Below, in pieces: positions 1 through 5,411 of a stretch of DNA of 9,582 nucleotides. Position 1 is the first letter of the stretch. The number at the start of each line of letters is the position of its first letter. Source of the stretch: Methanimicrococcus sp. (GTDB lineage Archaea; Halobacteriota; Methanosarcinia; Methanosarcinales; Methanosarcinaceae); NCBI GenBank assembly GCA_009783635.1, contig WRDC01000057.1, forward strand, positions 1 through 9,582, in the 5' to 3' direction. The translations under genes and the position numbers were made by a program. Below the pieces are notes generated by a model, which did not search any database, was not told the DNA's origin, and was given only the letters and a program-made list of their open reading frames with translations.

Positions 1-126
1 GGCTCCTTCGTTTCCTCCGGCTCCTTCGTTTCCTCCGGCTCCTTCGTTTCCTCCGGCTCCTTCGGACCCGTTGGCTCCTTCGTTTCCGTCGGCTCCTTCG
101 TTTCCGCCGGCTCCTTCGGACCCGTC
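1..126 (-). repeat. 18-bp coding tandem repeat giving a collagen-like Gly-X-Y tail on Trm1
   Basis: Seven contiguous 18-bp units are visible, and the array runs off the window edge. Five units contain GTTTCC and two contain GGACCC on the plus strand. On the minus strand, in the trm1 frame after the UAG, each unit encodes two triplets of the form G-N-E or G-S-E followed by G-A-G, G-A-D or G-A-N. Glycine therefore occupies every third position for at least 13 triplets (residues 398-438). There is no proline. In another minus-strand frame the unit reads EETKEP, but only the trm1 frame connects to recognisable protein. Confidence 0.9.
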
Positions 127-1314
127 GGTTTCCAAAATCCTCAGCAGCTCTTTGACAGGCGCATCCGTTTTAAACGACGTTCCCGAAAAATGTGTCCTCG
201 TCGCGATATATCCCGCGCCTCTTAATTTTCCCAAAAATGTCTCCATCGGCGGCGCGGAAATCCGAAGTTTTTCACAAAGCTGATGCTGGTCATAAAAAAA
301 CGGGATATCCGCTTCGGCGCAGCAGACCTAAAGTAATTTTTTCACATCCGCTTTTTTATTCAGCGTCATCGCATCCGCTTCTGAAATAACCTCATCGCAA
401 AATGAAATATCTTTCAGCGGCCCCAGCCAAAGCGGACCGGAAATCTTCCTTTCGGATTTTTTCCTTTCGGAAGCCCCGCCGCTTTCATTCCGGCAACAGG
501 GGCAGGTTTTATCCAAAAAAACAGCCAATCCTTCTTTTGTTTCCCGATGACCGCAAACCGGACACCACGCGACAAATCCGAGATTTTGAAGCGTTTGGTC
601 TGTATTTTTGGCTCCGTGGAGAATTTCGGCGTAAACGCGCACATAATGACGCGTCGCGTGAGAAAATAAAACACGGATGCCCTTTTCAAATTTTGCCGTT
701 TCGCGCGCGATGCTGCCGATTAAAATACGCAGACCCATTTCGCCGTGAAATTCATTATTCAGCGGAACGGCCGAATATTTGCGCATCCCGGATTTTAAAT
801 GCGCGCCGCAGAGCGGGGCGGTATCCGTCGCCGTGACACCGAGAAGAAATGACGCGGAAGAAGCGGCGGCATCCAAAAACGGAGACGGCGTTCCGAACGG
901 GTCGATGTCAACGATTGCAAATTTTTGACTGTGAAGCAATGTGTTCGCATTCCGGCAGGAAACAAAGGCCGTTTCTTCAAGACCGTTATGAGAAATATTT
1001 TTTTGAATAAGAGTTGTGGCCTCCTCCTTCCAGTCATTTAAAACAGCGGAAATACCGACTTCTTTAGCAACGCGAAGCCCCCGAATACCGGATGCTGAAA
1101 AAGCGTCGCAATAAGTGATTTGAGATTTTTCAAACCCTTTTCGCCCCATCAGTTTCCGAACATAAACGGAAGTAACGGCGACATTGACATCACGGTTGAA
1201 CTCCATTTCGGGATTGTAAAAAACGGAAGCCGATGCTGACGGATTGTCGGGATCATTATCTTTCGGAATAAAAACTTCCGTTCGGCCTTCTTGAACTAAG
1301 CGGTACATTTTCAT
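1..1314 (-). CDS. trm1: tRNA (guanine(26)-N(2))-dimethyltransferase Trm1 with in-frame UAG (probable pyrrolysine); 3' end beyond window
   Basis: Trm1 uses S-adenosylmethionine to dimethylate G26 of tRNA in the cytoplasm. Seen: an FYNP motif (residues 32-35) followed by NRD (40-42); a SAM-binding segment DAFSASGIRGLR (70-81); the catalytic-type DIDPFG (136-141); two Cys pairs typical of the family's zinc site, CPVC (251-254) and CPCC (271-274); and GPLWLGPL (293-300). Codon 329 (bases 330-328) is TAG. The same frame then continues without a stop to the window edge. Residues 330-395 read as a typical archaeal Trm1 C-terminus, including the segments LRISAPPMETFLGKLRGAGY and ATRTHFSGTSFKTDAPV. 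Archaeal Trm1 is usually about 380 residues, so stopping at 328 would remove a conserved domain. I therefore annotate readthrough, most simply as pyrrolysine. From residue 398 the protein becomes Gly-X-Y repeats, which are not normal for Trm1. The start ATG has no strong Shine-Dalgarno; the ATG two codons downstream is an alternative. The gene lies 161 bases downstream of ftsY, possibly cotranscribed. Confidence 0.88.
328..330 (-). other. In-frame amber codon (UAG), probable pyrrolysine site in trm1
   Basis: On the minus strand, codons preceding this triplet read ADVKKLL and those following read VCCAEADIPFFYDQHQLCEK, then conserved Trm1 sequence in the same frame. There is no frameshift and no further stop over the next 109 codons. 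Every other gene here ends in TGA (ftsY, the methyltransferase, cbiO, cbiM) or TAA (the corrinoid protein, cbiQ, cbiN), and none in TAG. Pyrrolysine-decoding methanogens are known to use UAG rarely as a stop. Inference: UAG is decoded as Pyl. A nonsense mutation or sequencing error is the alternative. Confidence 0.75.
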
Positions 1315-1330
1315 CTTACGGTTAAATTAT

Positions 1331-1481
1331 TTCAACTTCGGCTTCCATCATTTTCAACTTCAATCTTCATCATTTTCAACTTCAGTCTCCATCATTTTCA
1401 ACTTCAGTCTCCGTCATTTTCAACTTCAGTCTCCGTCATTTTCAACTTCAGTTTCCATCATTTTCAACATCAGTCTCAGTC
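1331..1481. repeat. 22-bp tandem repeat between ftsY and trm1
   Basis: Seven copies of a 22-bp unit, each containing TTTTCAACTTCAGTCTCC or a close variant on the plus strand, are arranged head to tail without gaps (the outer copies are less regular). The period is not a multiple of three, so the array is not coding. Its upstream edge includes the ftsY stop codon at 1478-1476, so the last FtsY codons lie inside the repeat. Minus-strand units contain ACTGAAGTTGAAA, resembling the ACTGAGTTGAAA found in the array after cbiO. Confidence 0.92.
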
Positions 1482-2636
1482 TTCGAAAATTTTTTGGACG
1501 AACCATTCGGGGTCAAATTTCAGCAAATCATCATATTCCTGACCGATGCCGAAAAACAGAATCGGTTTTTGAGTGATGGAAGCAATAGAGATAGCGGCGC
1601 CGCCTTTGGAGTCCGCGTCCAGTTTGGTCAAAATCGTACCGCTGATCGGAACGGCGGCGTTAAACTGTGAAGCGCGTTCTACCGCATCGTTGCCGGCTGT
1701 CGCCTCATCGACAAAAATGATTAAATCGGGCGCGCTGACGCGGCAAATTTTTTCCAACTGTGCCATCAAATTAACGTTTGTGTGCATACGCCCGGCGGTG
1801 TCTGAAAGCAAAACATTGACTTTGCGCGCCTTAGCATACTGGAGAGCGTCATAAATAACGGCAGCCGGATCCGAGCCTTCCTGATGGCGGATTGTTTTAA
1901 CGCCGAGACGGTCGGCATGGATTTGAATCTGGTCAATGGCGCCGGCGCGGAAAGTATCCCCGGCGGCAATGACAACGGAATAGCCGTTCTTTTGGAGACG
2001 GTTGGCCACCTTTGCAATGCTTGTCGTTTTTCCGGTTCCGTTGATGCCGACAAAAGCAATGTGAATGGTTTGACCGCTGTGGCCGGCAATGAATTCGTCA
2101 AAGTCGAAAACATTCGCGGACATGACTTCCAGAATCGCGTTCCTCAATGACTCCTCGACAATACCGCTTGTTTTTTTCCCGAACCGTTTGCGAGTGCCGC
2201 TGAGCTGTTCTTTAACGGACGCGACAATGGTATCTGTCACGGAAAGCGCCAAATCGCTTTCCAGCAAAGCGATTTCCAGCTCCTCCAGGGGCCCTTCTAA
2301 ATCTTTGTCATCCAATATGACCTCACCGTCAAAGATGAGTGCTTTTGCCTTTCCGAAAAGGCCGACTTTTTCCGGTTTCGGCTCTGCTCCGGCATCAGGT
2401 GTTTTTTCCGGGTCTTTCAGATCAATGGCCATGGCCGTGTCCTTGATGACAGCCGCATCCGCCGCGCTTTCATTTTCAATGCCATCTTTTAATACGCCGG
2501 AATCGGCGCCCGTGCCGGCAGCGTCGTCTTCCTCAAAGACGGTTTCCGGCTCATCCGGCAGAACAGCCTTTTCTTCAACCGTTTTGTCAAGCGATTTGGT
2601 AAAACTCGCCAGTTTTTCTTTTAATTTCCCGAACAA
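1476..2636 (-). CDS. ftsY: Signal recognition particle receptor FtsY (SRP GTPase)
   Basis: FtsY is the membrane-associated GTPase that receives ribosomes bound to the signal recognition particle and hands them to the translocon. The 386-residue protein has a short N-terminal helix-like segment, an acidic low-complexity linker (about 20-90), an N domain (about 91-185) and a complete SRP-type GTPase domain. Motifs seen are GINGTGKTT (197-205), DTFRAGA (227-233), DTAGR (279-283), TKLD (337-340) and GIGQ (363-366). Length and order suit archaeal FtsY rather than SRP54, because there is no Met-rich M domain. The start is TTG at 2636-2634: an in-frame stop lies three codons upstream (2645-2643), and GGGTGATT is well placed in front. 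The stop is TGA, inside the 22-bp repeat array. The gene has its own upstream TATA-like box. The prefoldin and ribosomal genes that often precede archaeal ftsY are absent. Confidence 0.96.
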   Translation of the reverse strand: MFGKLKEKLASFTKSLDKTVEEKAVLPDEPETVFEEDDAAGTGADSGVLKDGIENESAADAAVIKDTAMAIDLKDPEKTPDAGAEPKPEKVGLFGKAKALIFDGEVILDDKDLEGPLEELEIALLESDLALSVTDTIVASVKEQLSGTRKRFGKKTSGIVEESLRNAILEVMSANVFDFDEFIAGHSGQTIHIAFVGINGTGKTTSIAKVANRLQKNGYSVVIAAGDTFRAGAIDQIQIHADRLGVKTIRHQEGSDPAAVIYDALQYAKARKVNVLLSDTAGRMHTNVNLMAQLEKICRVSAPDLIIFVDEATAGNDAVERASQFNAAVPISGTILTKLDADSKGGAAISIASITQKPILFFGIGQEYDDLLKFDPEWFVQKIFED

Positions 2637-2640
2637 AATG

Positions 2641-2648
2641 AATCACCC
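2641..2648 (-). promoter_or_regulatory. Ribosome binding site supporting a TTG start for ftsY
   Basis: The minus strand reads GGGTGATT, then four bases, then TTG. GGTGA matches part of the archaeal anti-Shine-Dalgarno complement and its spacing fits TTG at 2636-2634. No ATG or GTG is available in frame before the upstream stop; an ATT directly precedes the TTG. Confidence 0.6.
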
Positions 2649-2732
2649 GTGTGGTAAAATGGAACATCTGTGAAGCCGCCCGTCCTTTCAAATCCGGAGG
2701 CAATTAGAATTTGATATGAAAAAAGGAAAACG

Positions 2733-2740
2733 AATATAAA
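2733..2740 (-). promoter_or_regulatory. Predicted TATA box for ftsY
   Basis: The minus strand reads TTTATATT, a good match to the archaeal TATA consensus. Transcription would start near 2709, giving a leader of roughly 70 bases before ftsY. The prediction is based only on sequence match and position. Confidence 0.45.
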
Positions 2741-2789
2741 TATGTGCTTCACCGAAAAAATTTGAAAGAACGAAAAAATGAGGCGCTGC

Positions 2790-2856
2790 AAAAAAAGAAA
2801 AAAAGGCAGTTTTGAAAAAAAGAAAAAAAGGCAGTTTTGAAAAAACAGTTTTGAAA
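2790..2856. repeat. A/T-homopolymer tandem repeat of about 25 bp downstream of the corrinoid protein gene
   Basis: Two near-perfect copies of an A-rich unit ending in GGCAGTTTTGA are followed by a shortened third copy ending in CAGTTTTGA. On the minus strand, the direction of transcription, this reads as several T tracts of about 6-7 bases separated by short spacers. Runs of U are known archaeal termination signals, so the array may help end the methyltransferase operon transcript. The 61-codon minus-strand reading frame over it is low complexity and is not annotated. Confidence 0.75.
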
Positions 2857-2887
2857 AGACAATTATGAATCAAAAAAATTAAGAAAA

Positions 2888-2976
2888 GGGAACGCCGTTT
2901 TTCTAAAAACTTATTTTTTAGGTTTTTGAAAAAGACGGCGTTCGGGTTTTCATTTAATTGAGAGACGGGTATTCCG
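2888..2976 (-). repeat. Palindromic element A, a hairpin with conserved loop and likely terminator of the methyltransferase operon
   Basis: Outer stem GAACGCCG (2890-2897) pairs with CGGCGTTC (2936-2943). It continues as TTTTTC with GAAAAA (2928-2933) after a 2-base bulge, then an inner stem AAAAAC (2905-2910) with GTTTTT (2922-2927), and an 11-nt loop (2911-2921). On the minus strand the loop reads CTAAAAAATAA. The element starts eight bases after the corrinoid protein stop and is followed by T tracts. Its sequence, including about 30 flanking bases, matches element B at 8042-8164 in the opposite orientation. Confidence 0.85.
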
Positions 2977-2983
2977 TTTCCGT

Positions 2984-3841
2984 TTAAGCTTTAACCTTTT
3001 CGGGGTCCGCTTTGCCTTTCATCAATTTTCTGACTTCTTCCCAATCTTTGCCGGCCGCGACGGCCTGAGCGATTTTCACGGCATCCAAGGGACTTTTGCC
3101 GTAAACGGAGTTGGAGAACGTTTCGACGAAATGGTCATCTACCGCCGCGCCGCCGCAAGCTACGGGGACTCCGGAGAAGGCAATGCTCTCGGCAAGCGCT
3201 CTTAATCCATCTTTTGTCGTGCTCATCAGAGAAGTGCCTGTGACGAGGTCGATTTTTTCTTTTTTAACCAAATCAACGACGTCACCCACCAAAACGTCAC
3301 GGCCCATATCAATGACTTCAAAGCCGTTGGCGCGAAGAATGGCGGCGACGATGTTTTTACCGATATCGTGAACGTCGCCTTCAATCACAAGAGACGCGAC
3401 ACGTCCGGCAGACGGAATGTTTCCGAGTTTATCCTGACAAAGCGCGACGCCGGCAACCAGCGCATCGTTCGCCAAAAGAATTTCGGGAACAAAAGCCTCT
3501 CCCATGTCATAGATTTCACAGACGGTTTGAATACCCGGCATCAGCGAATGAACGACAACGTCTGTCGGGTCACGGCCTTTGGCCAGCAATTCACCGGTCA
3601 GCCGCTGAGCGTCTTTGACGTTGCCCTCAATCACGGCTTTTGTCAGGACGGCATAATCCGGATCCGCCGGCTTATAATTTTGGCGGATTTCTTCGGCCGT
3701 CAACTTCTTTTTGCCGGATCCCGCAACCGTTTCGCCAAAACCGATGCGAATGCCGGCCTCCAACAATTCCTGATACCTTTTCGGATTTTTCTCTCTAAAT
3801 TCTGCAATTTCAGCGGCGGCAGTGTCAATGTGATGAATCAT
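2984..3841 (-). CDS. Corrinoid methyl-carrier protein, MtaC-like
   Basis: This is a methylotrophic corrinoid protein that carries a methyl group on cobalt between a substrate-specific methyltransferase and a coenzyme M methyltransferase in the cytoplasm. Seen: a helical cap domain (about 61-140), then a B12-binding Rossmann domain with GDVHDIG (155-161; His158 is the predicted lower cobalt ligand), TGTSLM (201-206) and ACGGAAV (228-234). The segment around VYGKSPLDAVKIA (247-259) closely resembles MtaC of methanol metabolism. At 285 residues it is longer than typical MtaC (about 258), mostly through an N-terminal stretch (1-60) of unclear role. Its ATG overlaps the upstream methyltransferase stop by four bases (ATGA), so the pair is probably translationally coupled. 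No MtaB is present here, so the methyl donor is unknown. Related carriers for methylamines or methylated sulfur compounds (MtpC-like) are alternatives to a methanol role. Confidence 0.9.
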   Translation of the reverse strand: MIHHIDTAAAEIAEFREKNPKRYQELLEAGIRIGFGETVAGSGKKKLTAEEIRQNYKPADPDYAVLTKAVIEGNVKDAQRLTGELLAKGRDPTDVVVHSLMPGIQTVCEIYDMGEAFVPEILLANDALVAGVALCQDKLGNIPSAGRVASLVIEGDVHDIGKNIVAAILRANGFEVIDMGRDVLVGDVVDLVKKEKIDLVTGTSLMSTTKDGLRALAESIAFSGVPVACGGAAVDDHFVETFSNSVYGKSPLDAVKIAQAVAAGKDWEEVRKLMKGKADPEKVKA

Positions 3842-4959
3842 TTTAAATACCTCCCGACAACTTCATCCGGCGATTTGCCCTGCGATTTTTCATACTTGCC
3901 GATTCCGACACCGATTTCCCGAATGGTTGCTTCAATGTCGCCCGGCTGCGGAACGGGTGTTTCGCGGCAGGCCCGCACATAAGCTTTCAAATTATCAACG
4001 GATGTTCCGAAAGAAACATCGCAGGCGGTTCCGACAACGTCGGTGCCCTGCCGGATGCAGTCGCGCGTCCGGTTGTAAACGTCCTCGGGCGTACCGTTTG
4101 GCATTAAGTCAATGACATCCAAACTGCCGAGAATGGACATACTGTTGCCGAGAACCTGCCGGCAGTACCAAACGGGAACGGCGTCAAATGAGAAGCAGTC
4201 CATGCCGCTTTTTTTAATGTAAGGCAGCAGCTTGCTTGTGTTGCCGCAAATATGCAGGATTTTCGGAGCGCTGACTTCGCGCGCCATTCTTTGGTGAGCG
4301 GGCAAAACGAATTCTTCATACGTTTCGCCGGAAATCAAGTCACCCGATGCCGACGGATCTGCCGGGAACAAAATGTGCGCGCCGGCGCTCACTTGCTGCC
4401 GGCCGTATTCAATCACGAAGTCCGTTGCGGCATCGATAAAAGCGTGCGCTTTTTCGGGATTCGTTCGTGTCCAGCGAACCAGATTTTCAACGCCGGCGAT
4501 GTGTCCCGCAACCGTAAAAGGCGCCGTGATGACGGGAATAATCGGAAGCATACCGGCATACCGCTCTCTCAGGATTGAAATCGCTTCCAAAACGACGGCA
4601 GCCCGGCTGTTTGAAGCAAAGTCGGAATCCCATGTTACGTCCTTCGGGTCGGTATAAGCGTGCGCCGCAACCGGCGGCCGGTCGGTTTTATTCCAATCCA
4701 GCGGACAGCCTAAAACCTCAGCCTCCAAAGAAATATCAAATTGCGGTCGGGCAGCTTCAATGCCGCAAACTTCATAGGGCGCCGCCGCCAGATCCGCCAT
4801 CATTTTCGGATCACGGTGCGCCTGCGGCCATGTCGCGCCGACATGCGTCATTAGCTCTGCCGTCGTTTGTGCAAGCGGGTTGGCCGGCGGGACGTAATCA
4901 ACGCGTCCGCCGAGCACCGCAGCTAACGCGCGGCGAGCGGGAGTCATTTCTGAAACCAT
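3838..4959 (-). CDS. Corrinoid:coenzyme M methyltransferase family protein (MtaA/MtbA-like, UroD fold)
   Basis: This belongs to the uroporphyrinogen-decarboxylase-fold methyltransferases that use zinc to activate a thiol, such as MtaA and MtbA, which move methyl from a corrinoid protein to coenzyme M. Seen: an MtaA-like N-terminus (ELMTHVGATWPQAHRDP, 35-51), the zinc ligands H236-x-C238 in LHICGN and C313 in VGTACDVS, and PADPSASGDLIS (199-210). At 373 residues it exceeds typical MtaA (about 340) by a C-terminal tail. The ATG at 4959-4957 has a strong GGAGG eight bases upstream, so the Met at residue 5 is unlikely to be the start. It is cotranscribed with the downstream corrinoid protein. Two roles are possible: a dedicated CoM methyltransferase, or a substrate-plus-CoM enzyme like the MtpA type for methylated thiols. 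Sequence alone does not settle the substrate. Confidence 0.88.
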   Translation of the reverse strand: MVSEMTPARRALAAVLGGRVDYVPPANPLAQTTAELMTHVGATWPQAHRDPKMMADLAAAPYEVCGIEAARPQFDISLEAEVLGCPLDWNKTDRPPVAAHAYTDPKDVTWDSDFASNSRAAVVLEAISILRERYAGMLPIIPVITAPFTVAGHIAGVENLVRWTRTNPEKAHAFIDAATDFVIEYGRQQVSAGAHILFPADPSASGDLISGETYEEFVLPAHQRMAREVSAPKILHICGNTSKLLPYIKKSGMDCFSFDAVPVWYCRQVLGNSMSILGSLDVIDLMPNGTPEDVYNRTRDCIRQGTDVVGTACDVSFGTSVDNLKAYVRACRETPVPQPGDIEATIREIGVGIGKYEKSQGKSPDEVVGRYLK

Positions 4960-4967
4960 TCTATTTT

Positions 4968-5004
4968 CCTCCTATACGATACGAATACCTATACGATACG
5001 AATA
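4968..5004 (-). repeat. Shine-Dalgarno of the methyltransferase gene and an adjoining perfect 17-bp duplication
   Basis: CCTATACGATACGAATA occurs twice without a gap at 4971-4987 and 4988-5004. The copy nearest the gene merges into the Shine-Dalgarno, GGAGG on the minus strand at 4972-4968. The leader therefore carries TATTCGTATCGTATAGG twice just before the start codon. Confidence 0.85.
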
Positions 5005-5079
5005 AATATCCCACACACAGACAAAAAATGAATCTGCAAAAAAAGGCAGAACCGTTTAAGATTCCGCAAGTCCGTTTTT

Positions 5080-5096
5080 GGAGTGAAAAACACTCC
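5080..5096 (-). promoter_or_regulatory. Hairpin near the predicted 5' end of the methyltransferase operon transcript
   Basis: GGAGTG (5080-5085) pairs perfectly with CACTCC (5091-5096) around a 5-base A/T loop. If the TATA box at 5121-5133 is used, transcription starts near 5100 and this hairpin is almost the first thing in the RNA. Its role may be 5' end stability or regulation; this is inference. Confidence 0.45.
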
Positions 5097-5120
5097 TTAG
5101 AAGCTATATATCGGGTGGAG

Positions 5121-5133
5121 AATATATAAAATA
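5121..5133 (-). promoter_or_regulatory. Predicted TATA box of the methyltransferase operon
   Basis: The minus strand reads TATTTTATATATT, a strong archaeal TATA-like stretch. The predicted start near 5100 leaves a leader of about 140 bases, comparable to the long leaders known for methanogen methyltransferase operons. Confidence 0.5.
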
Positions 5134-5135
5134 AA

Positions 5136-5176
5136 CCGATTGCAATAATTTGCCTTGTCTATGATATAACAATCGG
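5136..5176. promoter_or_regulatory. Inverted repeat upstream of the methyltransferase promoter, possible regulator site
   Basis: CCGATTG (5136-5142) and CAATCGG (5170-5176) form a perfect 7-bp inverted repeat separated by 27 bases, immediately upstream of the TATA box. The half-site centres are 34 bases apart, about three helical turns. It could bind a dimeric activator, since methanogen methyltransferase operons are commonly regulated by substrate. No regulator gene is visible in the window. Confidence 0.35.
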
Positions 5177-5235
5177 CGATTCTCTGTTAAAAAAGGTCAA
5201 TAATCAGAGCAAGGATTTTCTCTTCATCTCTTCCG

Positions 5236-5411
5236 ATTCTTTATTCAAACCGGAGTTTTTTTATTCAATTTTATTCAAATCAGAGTTCTTTATTCAAATC
5301 AGAGTTCCTTTGTTCAACTCAGTTCTTTCAACTCAGTTCTTTCAACTCAGTTCTTTCAAACCGGAGTTCTTTATCCAAATTCCAAATCAGATTTCTTTAT
5401 CCAAATCGGAG
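5236..5411. repeat. Degenerate tandem repeat array covering the end of cbiO
   Basis: About nine irregular units built on TTCTTTATTCAAATCAGAG (19 bp), with an inner run of exact 14-bp units (TTCAACTCAGTTCT). The array enters the last eight codons of cbiO, so the CbiO tail and its TGA at 5389-5387 derive from repeat sequence. The remaining 60 or so bases up to the inverted repeat at 5136-5176 show no gene or structure I can support. Confidence 0.8.

Noticed and set aside
1..126. Alternative minus-strand frame reading EETKEP repeats, and plus-strand frame reading Pro/Ser-rich repeats (71-283)
   Set aside because: Only the trm1 frame joins to recognisable protein sequence. The others are shadows of the 18-bp period.
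286..330. Frameshift in trm1 to explain the downstream Trm1 sequence
   Set aside because: The downstream sequence is in the same frame as the upstream part; only a TAG codon interrupts it, so no frameshift is needed.
402..836. 144-codon plus-strand reading frame
   Set aside because: It lies antisense to conserved trm1 sequence, resembles no protein family, and is better explained as a shadow frame.
1331..1481. CRISPR array
   Set aside because: The 22-bp units are directly adjacent with no unique spacers, and there are no cas genes. The other arrays in the window fail the same test.
2089..2673. 194-codon plus-strand reading frame, Ser/Pro-rich
   Set aside because: It lies antisense to the ftsY linker and N domain. 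The composition is that of a shadow frame.
2688..2873. 61-codon minus-strand frame rich in Phe
   Set aside because: It arises from A/T homopolymer repeats, with no convincing ribosome binding site and a TATA-like box inside it.
4575..5129. 184-codon plus-strand reading frame
   Set aside because: It runs antisense to the methyltransferase gene and then through its promoter, with no family resemblance.
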